NCBI RefSeq assembly: GCF_029167375.1
Contig: NZ_JARFTP010000039.1
Span: 1-34,939 of the forward strand
DNA from: Tsukamurella sp. 8F
GTDB lineage: Bacteria > Actinomycetota > Actinomycetes > Mycobacteriales > Mycobacteriaceae
Direction of reading: 5' to 3'
Length of the DNA stretch: 34,939 nucleotides
Part shown: positions 23,037 to 31,781 of the stretch, one piece after another
How the letters are laid out: each line of letters opens with the position of its first letter
How positions within the stretch are numbered: the first letter of the stretch is position 1
The notes under the pieces: model-generated
What the model saw: the letters and a program-made list of their open reading frames with translations, nothing else
Database searches by the model: none
What the model was told of the DNA's origin: nothing
Position numbers and translations under genes: made by a program

Positions 23037-23942
23037 ATGACCGCCGAGCTCCGTCCCCGCCACACCCTCGTCCGTGACCGGCGCATCGCCTACGTCGAAG
23101 CCGGCGACGGACCCCGGACCGCGCTACTGATCCACGGGTACGCCGCGTCGTGGAAGTACTGGCTACACACCATCCCCGCACTCGCTCGTACGCACCGCGT
23201 GGTCGCGATCGACCTGCCTGGTTTCGGCGACTCCGAGGACCCCGACGCGCACGGATTCACAGATCAGCTCGACGCGATCCATGCGTTCCTCGACGCCGTG
23301 GGCATCGACCGGTGTGACGTCGTCGGCCACTCCATGGGAACACTCGTCGCCTGCGAGCTCGCGGCGCGGCATCCGGACCGCGTCGATCGCGTCGTGCTCA
23401 CCGGCGGACCCATCAGCTCCGTCATCGGACTGTTCCGGAACCCGTTGGGGACGCTGAAGCGCCATCCCGAGGTCGCGACCTTCATCGTCGAGGCGCTGAC
23501 CGCGGGGTCCCCTCCTTCACCGCCGATCCGGCGCCTCATCACGACGCAGCGGTGGGCGCGCTGGGCCGCGCTGCGCGCCTACGTCCCGCATCCGTGGGCG
23601 CTGGATGCCGAGGACGTCGCTCGCATCCTCGACGGTGCGGGCCCCCCGGCGGCGTGGCCGACCCTGCGGCAGGGCTTCCGTTACGACGAACGGCCGGCTC
23701 TCGCCGCCGTCACCCAACCGACGATCGTCATCAACGGGGCACGCGACACGATCAGTCCACCCGCGGACGCGCGCGCATTCGCCGCGGCCAATGATGCTGT
23801 CGAGGCCGTCCACCTGATCCCCGACGTCGGCCACATCCCGATGATCGAGTCGCCGACGGCGTTCAACGAGCACCTCACCCGGTTCCTGGCGTCACCTGCG
23901 GTCGCCGACCGGCGAAGCCGACGGGCAGGCGACCGCGACTGA
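23037..23942 (+). CDS. Alpha/beta hydrolase
   Basis: 301 residues with the complete fold: oxyanion HG at 33-34, nucleophile S99 in GHSMG, acid D237 in NGARDTISP and H266 in DVGHIPM. It looks like a soluble esterase or C-C bond/epoxide-type hydrolase; the substrate is not evident. No signal peptide. The arginine-rich last twelve residues (ADRRSRRAGDRD) are a non-conserved tail. The start sits seven bases after the -10 box, so translation is probably leaderless. It ends one base before the stop of the convergent acyltransferase gene. Confidence 0.92.
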   Translation: MTAELRPRHTLVRDRRIAYVEAGDGPRTALLIHGYAASWKYWLHTIPALARTHRVVAIDLPGFGDSEDPDAHGFTDQLDAIHAFLDAVGIDRCDVVGHSMGTLVACELAARHPDRVDRVVLTGGPISSVIGLFRNPLGTLKRHPEVATFIVEALTAGSPPSPPIRRLITTQRWARWAALRAYVPHPWALDAEDVARILDGAGPPAAWPTLRQGFRYDERPALAAVTQPTIVINGARDTISPPADARAFAAANDAVEAVHLIPDVGHIPMIESPTAFNEHLTRFLASPAVADRRSRRAGDRD

Positions 23943-23943
23943 A

Positions 23944-25221
23944 TCAGCGAGCGCAGATGCGCGCCGCCGTCGTGAGGATCAGGAACGCCGCGAGCGACTC
24001 CCACCCCGTGACGGTCCCCAGACCGCTCTTCGCAGTGAGCAGGAGAGCGACTCCGGCGCAGACCAGCAGGACGCCAGCGCAGGCACTGTGTGCGCCGCCG
24101 GACGGTCGATCCCACCACGGAAGACGTCGGTGCTCGAGTGGCGAAAGCGACAGGAACGCCACGAACATCAACACCGCGAACACCGCCTCGCGCAGGGCGA
24201 GCGCGGGCCAGAAGCCCGACGCGTGCGGTTCGTAGGCGTCGCTGCCCAGGTAGTGCAGCGCGAACGCGGCGAGCGCGATCACGGGAATGTGCCACAGGTA
24301 GAGCGTCATCGCTCCCCCGTTACCGACGGCCACCGCGTACCAGAGCCGCGGTCGCGCGGCGAGGCGACGCAGCGGGCCCGCGATCATGACGAAGCCCAGC
24401 GACATCCAGACGCAGTGGAGCGCCAGCAGCAGAGTCGGCGGCGAGACGTTCGAGACGTGCTCCGCCCCGGTCACCACCAGCGATAGGTCGTACGGCCCCA
24501 CGATCGCGAGCGCGACCTGCGCCGTCAACGCGGTCACAGCGCCGCACGCCGCCACCCGCACCGTGATCAGCCGCCGCGCGTACGCCACCCCGATCGCGGC
24601 GGGGATCAGCCACACGATCAGCAGGTTCGGCATCCCCGCCGCGGCGCTGGCCTGCGAGATACGCAGACCGTCGAAGGCGGCGGTCAGCACGAGTAGGGCT
24701 GCGACCACGGCCGCCGCGCAGCGCGCTGACCGCATCCGGCACAGCGCCGGTACGAATGCGAGCACGACCACGTACACCCCCAGGAACCACAGCAGCGCAA
24801 CGCACTCCTGACCGACCGCGGCTGCCGACTCCGGGCCGAGTACGAGCCGTATGCCGCAGAGCGCCGCCGCCCACAGCAGGAGGTACCAGAACACCGGCCG
24901 CAGCAGACGCTGTCCGCGTCGCATAAGCCATGCACCCCAGGCGTTCCCGGTGGTGTACCCGTAAGCACCCGCGGCGCCCCCGGCTAGGAAGAACAGCGGC
25001 ATGACCTGCAGGACCCAGGTGATGGCGTCCACGCCGGGCAGCGCCCCGAGGAGGTTGGCGATGTGGACGCCGTCGCCGTCGACGGTGGCGAGCAGTAGCG
25101 CGCAGTGCCCGAGCATCACCACGAGCAGCGAGGCGAGGCGTGCGACGTCGACGGCGCGGTCACGGCCGGCCGGTGTGCCGGCGACGACCGTCGTTCGGCT
25201 CGGCAGAAGGCTCATCGTCAT
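23944..25221 (-). CDS. Membrane acyltransferase (acyltransferase 3 family)
   Basis: 425 residues with about ten hydrophobic helices. The N-terminal RDRAVDVARLASLLVVMLGHC carries the family's arginine/aspartate and a histidine in the first membrane helix, and LYLWHIPVIAL near residue 310 is the second typical segment. Members acetylate or acylate cell-wall sugars, glycolipids or secreted metabolites using a cytosolic acyl-CoA; the target is unknown. ATG 25221 is chosen; ATG 25215 two codons on is possible. No good ribosome site is seen. It lies 45 bases downstream of the rRNA methyltransferase gene on the same strand, perhaps with its own promoter. Confidence 0.85.
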   Translation of the reverse strand: MTMSLLPSRTTVVAGTPAGRDRAVDVARLASLLVVMLGHCALLLATVDGDGVHIANLLGALPGVDAITWVLQVMPLFFLAGGAAGAYGYTTGNAWGAWLMRRGQRLLRPVFWYLLLWAAALCGIRLVLGPESAAAVGQECVALLWFLGVYVVVLAFVPALCRMRSARCAAAVVAALLVLTAAFDGLRISQASAAAGMPNLLIVWLIPAAIGVAYARRLITVRVAACGAVTALTAQVALAIVGPYDLSLVVTGAEHVSNVSPPTLLLALHCVWMSLGFVMIAGPLRRLAARPRLWYAVAVGNGGAMTLYLWHIPVIALAAFALHYLGSDAYEPHASGFWPALALREAVFAVLMFVAFLSLSPLEHRRLPWWDRPSGGAHSACAGVLLVCAGVALLLTAKSGLGTVTGWESLAAFLILTTAARICAR

Positions 25222-25266
25222 GCATACAAGCTTCGTCGGGCTTGTACCGCGTGCGGATGCGTAGGA

Positions 25267-26085
25267 CTACGCGTCCGGACCGGGGGAACTCCCCCGATGT
25301 AGCGCCCTGGAACTCGCGTACAAGCAGATCGAAGCGGCGGTTGCGAGGTTCAGGGATTCGGCCCGGCCGCGGATCGGGATCCGGACCCGATGATCTGCGA
25401 GCGCCTGCACGTCCGCGGTGAGACCGTGAGCCTCGTTGCCGAACAGCCAGGCGGTCGGCCGCGCGAGGAGATCGTCCGCGTCGTCGAGATCGATCTCGCC
25501 GTCGCCGGCGGCGGCGAGCACCGTCAGGCCCCGCATGTGCAGGTCACCGATGGCCGCCGCGGTGTCGCGCGAGCGCACGATCGGGAGGTGGAAGATCGAG
25601 CCCGCAGATGCGCGCACGCACTTACCGTTGTGCGGGTCGACGGCCTCCCCCGCCAGCACCACGGCGTCGGCACCCACCGCGTCCGACACCCGCACGAGCG
25701 TCCCCGCATTGCCCGGGTCGGCGATGTCGACCGGCACACTGACCAGCCGTGCATCGTTGGGCACGGACTCGGCGTCGAGCAGTCGGCAGACCGCGACCAC
25801 ACCCGGCGGGGTGACGGTCTCCGACAGGCTGCGCATCGCCCTGTCGGTCACGAGGGTCGGATCGTCCCCCACACGGCCGCCGTAACGCCGGGCACCTTCT
25901 ACGGTGGCGAAGACCTCGACCACGACCCCTGTCTCGAGCGCGGATTCGACCGCGTTGGCCCCCTCAGCGAGGAAACGGCCCGCCTTGCGCCGCGCTGCGG
26001 CGCGCAGAAGCTTGGATGCGGAAACGACCCGCGGGGTGCGCTCGGTGAAGAGCGCGTCCGCGGGTCGTTCGAGGTGATCGGTCAC
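25267..26085 (-). CDS. SpoU-family RNA 2'-O-methyltransferase (TsnR-like)
   Basis: 272 residues, SPOUT fold. An N-terminal substrate-binding domain (ASKLLRAAARRKAGRFLAEG) precedes the three SpoU motifs: DPGNAGTLVRVSDAVGA (motif 1, N126 and R132), LFGNEAHGL (motif 2, 214-222) and ESLNLATAAS (motif 3, 243-252). It methylates a ribose in rRNA or tRNA; which one cannot be read here. The longer open frame upstream runs inside the L20 gene. GTG 26085, 11 bases after the rplT stop, is the natural start. Its position after infC-rpmI-rplT is conserved in mycobacteria (Rv1644, annotated tsnR). Confidence 0.92.
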   Translation of the reverse strand: MTDHLERPADALFTERTPRVVSASKLLRAAARRKAGRFLAEGANAVESALETGVVVEVFATVEGARRYGGRVGDDPTLVTDRAMRSLSETVTPPGVVAVCRLLDAESVPNDARLVSVPVDIADPGNAGTLVRVSDAVGADAVVLAGEAVDPHNGKCVRASAGSIFHLPIVRSRDTAAAIGDLHMRGLTVLAAAGDGEIDLDDADDLLARPTAWLFGNEAHGLTADVQALADHRVRIPIRGRAESLNLATAASICLYASSRALHRGSSPGPDA

Positions 26086-26096
26086 CCGGCCGGAAG

Positions 26097-26477
26097 TCAG
26101 TTGGCGGGCGCGTTGACGTCGGCCGGCAGTGCGGCCTTCGCGACGGCGACCAGGCCGGCGAAGGCGTCGGCGTCCGACACGGCCAGCTCGGCGAGGTTCT
26201 TGCGGTCGACCTCGACGCCGGCCAGCTTCAGACCCTGCATGAAGCGGTTGTACGTGATGTCGTTCGCGCGGGCCGCAGCATTGATGCGGGTGATCCACAG
26301 CTGGCGGAAGTCACCCTTGCGCGCGCGGCGGTCGCGGTACGCGTAGGTGAGCGAGTGGAGCTGCTGCTCCTTCGCCTTGCGGTACAGACGCGACCGCTGA
26401 CCGCGGTAGCCCTTCGACGCCTCCAGGATGGAGCGGCGCTTCTTTTGTGCGTTCACTGCGCGCTTGACGCGTGCCAT
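26097..26477 (-). CDS. rplT: 50S ribosomal protein L20
   Basis: 126 residues. The N-terminal basic tail [20 protein letters not shown] and the body [17 protein letters not shown], then [20 protein letters not shown], are unmistakable L20. It binds 23S rRNA early in assembly and in several bacteria represses its own operon. Start ATG 26477; it follows rpmI with 39 bases between. Confidence 0.98.
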   Translation of the reverse strand: MARVKRAVNAQKKRRSILEASKGYRGQRSRLYRKAKEQQLHSLTYAYRDRRARKGDFRQLWITRINAAARANDITYNRFMQGLKLAGVEVDRKNLAELAVSDADAFAGLVAVAKAALPADVNAPAN

Positions 26478-26516
26478 AGTTCTAGGTCCTTCGAAGAGTA
26501 GGGGTGTCGGGTCGGC

Positions 26517-26711
26517 TTACTTGCCGAGCAGCTTCTTGACGCGGCGGACGTCGGCCGGCGAGACCTCGGTCTTACCGTCCAGACGCCGGGTCACGCGGGA
26601 CGACTTGTGCTCCAGCAGGTGGCGCTTGCCGGCCTTCTGACGCAGAAGCTTGCCGCTACCCGACACCTTGAAACGCTTCGCGGTGCCGCTGTGGGACTTG
26701 TTCTTGGGCAT
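26517..26711 (-). CDS. rpmI: 50S ribosomal protein L35
   Basis: 64 residues beginning [20 protein letters not shown], with a middle [20 protein letters not shown] typical of L35. Start ATG 26711. Between infC and rpmI lies a 60-base gap with a perfect hairpin (26742-26765). Confidence 0.98.
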   Translation of the reverse strand: MPKNKSHSGTAKRFKVSGSGKLLRQKAGKRHLLEHKSSRVTRRLDGKTEVSPADVRRVKKLLGK

Positions 26712-26741
26712 GGGGATGTCTCGTCTCTGTCTCGTTCGCGG

Positions 26742-26765
26742 GCCGACCGGGGTTGCCCGGTCGGC
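26742..26765. promoter_or_regulatory. Perfect hairpin between infC and rpmI
   Basis: A 10-base-pair stem (26742-26751 with 26756-26765) and a four-base loop lie directly after the infC stop and about 30 bases before the rpmI start. There is no T-tract after it. It could be an RNA-processing or partial-termination element, or part of an L20 control site. The sequence shows only the structure. Confidence 0.55.
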
Positions 26766-26771
26766 GTGCAG

Positions 26772-27341
<570 letters not shown>

Positions 27342-27696
27342 GGGGCCTCCTCTTGTAGGTGCTCACTGCGAGCGGGTATGTCGTCCCGACCGCGGCGCAG
27401 CCACCAGGCCCTGCCACTCAGCCGTCCGGCGCAGTAAGCACTACACACGAACAAGGGCCCCTCCAGGCGAATGCCTGCGGGGCCCGTAACCGACCGATCG
27501 GGACCATCGCGGCGCGTGCCTGCGATCGTCTCCCTCAACCGAGGGACCACGCCGAGAATTCCCAGCGTGCCGACCGGACCACTCGGCAATCTCGAAGGAC
27601 GCCGACGTGGTGGGAGCGGGACTCCACTTGCTGCCCTGTTCCGTGCTCCCCAGGCATGGGGCGACGCGGACCGGGGCGGTCGCACGTGAAAGTGTA
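27342..27696 (-). promoter_or_regulatory. Long structured leader and promoter of the infC operon
   Basis: This 361-base gap between infC and the divergent DUF1844 gene holds no supported gene. On the minus strand a promoter is likely at TACACT (-10, 27691-27696) with a weak TTCGGG 17 bases upstream, giving a leader of about 345 bases. Its clearest structure is the hairpin 27455-27485: a 7-pair outer stem (GGGCCCC), small internal loop, 5-pair inner stem (CAGGC/GCCTG) and a four-base loop, followed on the transcript by TTGTT. A smaller stem (CCCTC/GAGGG) is near 27530-27546. Such leaders control this operon in other bacteria by attenuation or L20 binding; the mechanism here is not known. Confidence 0.6.
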
Positions 27697-27702
27697 GCAG
27701 TC

Positions 27703-28071
27703 GTGAGCGAGAACCCGAATTCGTACGACCTTCCCGAACAAGGCCTCCCCGAGCGCGACCTCGCCGAGATCCCGTCGATCGAGGTGATCTCCCGCGCGAT
27801 GGTGATGCTGATGAGCTCGGCCGCCGAGAAGCTGGGCCTGTCCGCCGAGGTGCCCTCCGAGAGCCGGCATTTCGACCTCGACGAGGCCCGCCGGCTGATC
27901 ACGGCCCTGGCCGGGCTGCTGACCGCGTCGGTCGAGTATCTCGGCCCGCACGCCGGTCCGTTCCGGGACGGCCTCAAGTCGCTGCAGCTGGCGTTCCGCG
28001 AGGCCAGCAGCTATCCCGACGAGCCGGGTCAGGGCCCCGGTGAGAAGTACACCGGCCCCGTCTACGGCTGA
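27703..28071 (+). CDS. DUF1844 family protein
   Basis: 122 residues from GTG 27703 (VSENPNSYDLPEQGLPERDL). The core IPSIEVISRAMVMLMSSAAE followed by KLGL, and HFDLDEARRLITALAGLL, is the DUF1844 signature: two or three helices, acidic, cytosolic. It is found next to infC in many actinobacteria; function unknown. The frame is open upstream to 27607, across the infC promoter. The GTG lies only a few bases from the divergent infC promoter, so the two control regions overlap. Confidence 0.9.
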   Translation: MSENPNSYDLPEQGLPERDLAEIPSIEVISRAMVMLMSSAAEKLGLSAEVPSESRHFDLDEARRLITALAGLLTASVEYLGPHAGPFRDGLKSLQLAFREASSYPDEPGQGPGEKYTGPVYG

Positions 28072-28168
28072 CGCCTGATTCCTCCGCTGGTCGCCCGCTT
28101 TGCAAACCGCCGAAGGTCACGGTTGAATAACAGCAGAGCAACGTCCCTCCGGAACCGAAGGACCATAC

Positions 28169-28657
28169 ATGACCACCAAGTCCCCGCTGCGTACGGCTAC
28201 CGTCGCCGGTGCCGCCGGCCTATCCCTCCTCGCGCTCGCAGCGTGCGGCGTCAGCTACGCCGACCCCGCCGGCTCCTCGGCGAGCGCATCGTCGTCGGCC
28301 GCGAAGCCCGCCGCGCCGGCCGCCGCAGCGTCCTCGTCGGCCGCAGCCTCGTCGTCGGCCGCCCCCCTCGAGGTGTCCGCTACCGCCGGCACCTACAAGG
28401 ACTGCGTGGGGATCCGCGACACCGTCCCGACGACGGTCACGTGGAAGTGCGGCGACTCCGCCAGCACGATCACAGGCATCACCTGGAAGTCGTGGGGCGA
28501 GAAGACGGCCGAGGGCGCCGGTTCTCTGACCGACGCGAACGGTACCGCCACCAAGGTCGCGATCGAGCTGAGCAATCCGACGGGCAACGACCGCCACTTC
28601 AGCGAGCTGAAGGTGACGCCTAAGAGCGGCAAGGCCGCCAAGCACGAGCTCTCCTAG
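28169..28657 (+). CDS. Lipoprotein with Ser/Ala-rich linker
   Basis: 162 residues starting at ATG 28169 behind GAAGGA. The signal ends in a lipobox LALAAC, giving a lipidated cysteine at about residue 26. A low-complexity Ala/Ser/Pro linker (about 35-65) leads to a small extracytoplasmic domain with two cysteines (YKDCVGI, TWKCGDS) and tryptophans (TWKSWGEKT). I do not recognise the domain. The tandem TCGTCGGCC-type repeats in the linker may vary in number between strains. It is probably anchored to the outer face of the cell membrane. Confidence 0.82.
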   Translation: MTTKSPLRTATVAGAAGLSLLALAACGVSYADPAGSSASASSSAAKPAAPAAAASSSAAASSSAAPLEVSATAGTYKDCVGIRDTVPTTVTWKCGDSASTITGITWKSWGEKTAEGAGSLTDANGTATKVAIELSNPTGNDRHFSELKVTPKSGKAAKHELS

Positions 28658-28670
28658 CGCGGCGGAGCAC

Positions 28671-28708
28671 GGCTCTCGGTGACTTAAGAGTCTCCGTGAC
28701 TCAGAGCC
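28671..28708. terminator. Imperfect hairpin between convergent genes
   Basis: The stem GGCTCT (28671-28676)/AGAGCC (28703-28708), with inner pairs CGG/CCG and GACT/AGTC around the loop TAAG, lies between the lipoprotein stop and the stop of the phosphatase-like gene. It is interrupted by a mismatch and a bulge, so it is only a plausible bidirectional terminator. Confidence 0.4.
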
Positions 28709-29231
28709 GCAGGCGCCAGCCCGACGATGCGGCGACCAGCCGCATCGTCGCCAGTGGCCCGGCCTCGACGGACCATATCGCCTCGGGTGGCGCACCCAGC
28801 GCGGTGACCGCCGCGGCGCGCAGGACCACGGGGTGCGTCACCGCAACGGCCCGCCCGCTTCCCACCTCCGCGAGGAGGTCACCCACACGCGCAAGCACGT
28901 CGGCGGCCGATTCGCCGCCGGGAGGCCGGAACGCCGGATCGGACAGCCAGCGCATCAGGTCCTCGCCCGGGACGTCATCGGGTGCCAGGCCCGCCCACTC
29001 CCCACACGCCTGATCGCGGAGTGAGGAGTGCGGCGCGCCGTCGGCTCCGAAGGCGGCGGCGGTCTCGACCGCCCTTCGCTCCGGAGCCACCAGAACGGAC
29101 CCCGCACGGGCGAACACGCTCGCCAATGCGGGCGGCCGCGACCCGAGCGGCTCGATCGCCTCGTCCGAGGGGAATCGGGCGGCCCGGGTCGCGGCAGTCA
29201 TCGCATGCGCGACGAGCGTCAGCTCACGCAC
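28701..29231 (-). CDS. Histidine phosphatase superfamily protein with altered RHG motif
   Basis: 176 residues. The fold is recognised from the N-terminal LTLVAHAMT (H9), APERRAVETAA (R53), the acidic GEWAG (E78), PPGGESAADVLARV and the second histidine VTHPVV (H133). The first catalytic arginine of LVRHG is alanine (A8), so normal phosphatase activity is doubtful. GTG 29231 starts seven bases after the cbtA stop, so it is the third gene of the B12-controlled cbtB-cbtA transcript. Such degenerate phosphatase-like genes accompany cbtAB in other actinobacteria; a role in cobalamin or cobalt handling is inferred only. Confidence 0.82.
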   Translation of the reverse strand: MRELTLVAHAMTAATRAARFPSDEAIEPLGSRPPALASVFARAGSVLVAPERRAVETAAAFGADGAPHSSLRDQACGEWAGLAPDDVPGEDLMRWLSDPAFRPPGGESAADVLARVGDLLAEVGSGRAVAVTHPVVLRAAAVTALGAPPEAIWSVEAGPLATMRLVAASSGWRLRL

Positions 29232-29238
29232 TCCCGGT

Positions 29239-30063
29239 TCACACCGACGGTGCCAGGGCCCGAGCCCGGCTGCGTTCAGCGAGACGGCTGATCAACTCAC
29301 CGCCGGCCAGCCCGATCACGAGCCAGAGGATCACCTGAGCGCCGACCGAGTACAGGCGGAACGAGAACAGGTCGTCCGCGTCGAACCCCGCGAACAGGAC
29401 GTGCCCCGCCGAGTCGGTAAGCGGCTTGGGTGTCTCCGTCACCGAGCCGGGCGGGTTACCCGCGAGGCTGCCGAACGTGGGCAGCAGCAGCGCGGCGACC
29501 CCCCACCCGACGACCGCGACGGCCCCACCCGCGACGGTGGCGTACCAGGCACCTATCCGCGGCGCCAGCGTGAGTCCGGCGATCCACGCGATCCACACCA
29601 GCGCGACACTGATGGCGACCATCAGCAGATATAGACCGCCGCGCTCCTTGATGGTGTCGGGGTTACCGATCGCCGGCGGGTTGGCCGGATACTTGAGGTA
29701 CGGCAGCAGGTACACCCCGACGAACATCGACGCCGCGATCGCGAGTGCCAGCCGGCGCGGCTCCATGCGCGCGACGTGTGGTGCCGCGACGCAGTACACC
29801 ACCGCGAACAGCGCACCCATGGCGCAGCCGACCGCGATGATGCCGACCCCGATGCCGATGTTCGCCTGGATGGTGCGGCTGAAGATGTCGGGCCCGTCCT
29901 CCATGTGCATATGCATCACGGAGGCCTTGGCCTCGTCGCGCGCGGATTCGTAATCGATCGCGCGGCTGATCACCGGCTCCGCGAAGATCCTCGCGAAGAC
30001 GAATGCAAGCAATCCCCCGAGCGCGCCGGCGAGTACGCCGCGCGCGATGATCCGCCCCTCCAT
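29239..30063 (-). CDS. cbtA: CbtA, predicted cobalt transporter subunit
   Basis: 274 residues with about six to seven membrane helices, starting MEGRIIARGVLAGALGGLLA. A His/Met-rich stretch MHMHMEDGPD at about 44-53, after the first helix, is suited to metal contact. CbtA was proposed as a cobalt transporter because cbtAB genes are repeatedly found behind cobalamin riboswitches, as here. ATG 30063 lies one base after the cbtB stop; a longer frame upstream overlaps cbtB and is not real. It sits in the cytoplasmic membrane with CbtB. Confidence 0.9.
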   Translation of the reverse strand: MEGRIIARGVLAGALGGLLAFVFARIFAEPVISRAIDYESARDEAKASVMHMHMEDGPDIFSRTIQANIGIGVGIIAVGCAMGALFAVVYCVAAPHVARMEPRRLALAIAASMFVGVYLLPYLKYPANPPAIGNPDTIKERGGLYLLMVAISVALVWIAWIAGLTLAPRIGAWYATVAGGAVAVVGWGVAALLLPTFGSLAGNPPGSVTETPKPLTDSAGHVLFAGFDADDLFSFRLYSVGAQVILWLVIGLAGGELISRLAERSRARALAPSV

Positions 30064-30064
30064 G

Positions 30065-30277
30065 TCAGTGGCAGGGGAAGCCGAGGAAGTGGCGAGCGTC
30101 GTGCACGAACTCGTGCACGTGCATATCGTTGCCGAACACCGACACCGCCCCCTGGTCGACACCGACGAAGTAGTAGACGGCGAGCGCCAGGAACACCGTC
30201 ACGCCGAGCACCAACCACCGGCGGGACACCGTGAGCCCGAGGTCGCCCACGTGGGCGACGGAGGTCTTATCAGCCAT
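30065..30277 (-). CDS. cbtB: CbtB, small cobalt transporter subunit
   Basis: 70 residues: one membrane helix (about 21-41, WLVLGVTVFLALAVYYFVGV) and a histidine-rich C-terminus (DMHVHEFVHDARHFLGFPCH), the hallmark of CbtB. The histidines and final cysteine probably bind the metal on the outer side. It is the first gene after the cobalamin riboswitch, and its stop is followed one base later by the cbtA start. Confidence 0.9.
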   Translation of the reverse strand: MADKTSVAHVGDLGLTVSRRWLVLGVTVFLALAVYYFVGVDQGAVSVFGNDMHVHEFVHDARHFLGFPCH

Positions 30278-30289
30278 CAGAGGGCCTCT

Positions 30290-30412
30290 CTGCCAAGGGG
30301 TTCACGCGCCCCTTCGATCCGACTTTCGTGTGGCCCGGCTCGGGTCTGGCTTCACAGTGGCGCGACCGCTTCCGCACTCGGAATTCCTCCGCCGGGATGC
30401 GCTGACGCTAGC
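30290..30412 (-). promoter_or_regulatory. Cobalamin riboswitch upstream of cbtB
   Basis: On the minus strand the gap before cbtB contains conserved B12-element segments in order: GGAATTCCGAGTGCGGAA, then GCGGTCGCGCCACTGTGA (30352-30369), then AGCCAGACCC (30342-30351). A hairpin nearer the gene (AAGGGG near 30322, CCCCTT near 30297) could act as the expression platform or mask the ribosome site. It should turn cbtB-cbtA expression down when adenosyl- or methylcobalamin is plentiful. Its upstream end reaches the stop of the ABC transporter gene. Confidence 0.8.
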
Positions 30413-31781
30413 ACGCACCACCGACACCGTCGGCTCCGAGACTCGTGCGCCCATCGCGAACCGGGACGATTCGGTCGACACGTGCCAGATCGGCCTCGTG
30501 GTGGCTGATCAGCAGCACCCCCGCCCCGCTCTCCGCGCGGTACCCGTCGAGCAGCTCGTGCACCCTCGACGCCGCGAGCGCGTCGAGGCCCGTCGTCGTC
30601 TCGTCGCAGACCAGCATGCGCGGCCGAGCCAGCAGGCAGCGGGCAAGCGCGGCGCGCCGCAGCTCGCCTCCCGACAGGCCCCCGGGGTGCCGCGCGATCG
30701 TCGCCTGCTCGAGGCCGAGTTCGGCGAGTAGCGCCTCGGCCTCGGCGTCGGCAGCCTCACGTCCTAGGCCGCGCAGCCACCGCGCCGTGGCACCGACCTG
30801 CGTGAGCACCGTCCGGTGTGCATCGAACGACGCCCGGATCTCCTGTGGCACGTACTGCACCGCCGCGGTCTGCGTGCGCGACCTGGCCCGCAGACTGCCG
30901 AGGGCGACGCCGTCGACCAGCACCCGTCCGGCGGCGACGGGAGCGAGCCCTGCGACGGCGCGAGCCAGCGTCGACTTCCCCGCGCCGGAGGGACCGACGA
31001 GCCCGACGAGCTCGCCCGCACCCACTGCGAGGTCGAACGGCTCGGTCAGCAGGTCGAGATCGATGCGGACCCGAACGCGGTCGAGGCGCAAGAGGTCGCC
31101 CCGCGTGCCGCGCGGTGTCACCACCGCATCCGTCCGGGGCGCCGGCGGCGCGAGACGGCCTTTCCGGAGGTACAGCAACTCGTCCCCATGCGCCGCGAGC
31201 GCGGCATCGTGCGTGACGAGCAGAACGGCGACACCGTCGCCGGCGAGCGCGGCGATGCCGCCCGCGAGGCGGTCCCGCGCCGCTCCGTCCAGACCCGACG
31301 AGGGCTCGTCGAGGATCAGCAGATCGGGCCTGGTGACGAGCACCTGCGCCACCGCGAGGCGCGACCGTTGACCGCCCGAGAATCCGTGCGGGAACCGGCG
31401 CAGTGCGCGACGTGGCAGCTCGCCGGCCTCGAAGCCCACCGCCTCGAGAGCGGCGCGCACCCGCGCCTGCCCGCCGTCCCTGCGTCCGCCGAGCGCAGCG
31501 TATCCATGCAGGGCCGTGCCGACCCGCCGGCCGGGGTTCAGCGTGAGTGCACCGTCCTGCGGCACGTATCCCACGCGCGTCCCGGGCGGGATGTCCAGAT
31601 CGCCCGCGACCCGAGCGCCCTCCGGCAGCGCGCCCGCCAGTGCGGCGGCCACGGTCGACTTACCTGCCCCCGAAGGCCCGGTCAGTACCGTGACACGACC
31701 GGGCTCGACGTCGAAGTCGATGTCGCGCACCAACTCCCGCTCACCAACGGTCACTGTGAGACCGCGGATGCGCGCGCTCAC
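30408..31781 (-). CDS. Fused double ATPase of a dipeptide/nickel-type ABC importer
   Basis: 457 residues with two complete ABC domains, joining what are usually separate DppD/NikD and DppF/NikE proteins. Domain 1: Walker A GPSGAGKST (35-43), signature FSGGQ (134-138), Walker B LLILDEP (154-160). Domain 2: Walker A GPSGAGKST (263-271), signature LSGGE (369-373), Walker B MLVCDET (389-395). GTG 31781 overlaps the permease stop (GTGA). A long frame upstream lies in other genes and is not used. It powers the two permeases encoded just before it. Dipeptides, nickel or a metallophore are all possible substrates; the cobalt genes next door favour a metal. Confidence 0.9.
   Translation of the reverse strand: MSARIRGLTVTVGERELVRDIDFDVEPGRVTVLTGPSGAGKSTVAAALAGALPEGARVAGDLDIPPGTRVGYVPQDGALTLNPGRRVGTALHGYAALGGRRDGGQARVRAALEAVGFEAGELPRRALRRFPHGFSGGQRSRLAVAQVLVTRPDLLILDEPSSGLDGAARDRLAGGIAALAGDGVAVLLVTHDAALAAHGDELLYLRKGRLAPPAPRTDAVVTPRGTRGDLLRLDRVRVRIDLDLLTEPFDLAVGAGELVGLVGPSGAGKSTLARAVAGLAPVAAGRVLVDGVALGSLRARSRTQTAAVQYVPQEIRASFDAHRTVLTQVGATARWLRGLGREAADAEAEALLAELGLEQATIARHPGGLSGGELRRAALARCLLARPRMLVCDETTTGLDALAASRVHELLDGYRAESGAGVLLISHHEADLARVDRIVPVRDGRTSLGADGVGGAC

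Noticed and set aside
27535-27657. 40-codon frame in the infC leader (MPGEHGTGQQVES...) as an attenuation peptide
   Set aside because: No Shine-Dalgarno and no run of control codons; conservation would be needed to support it.
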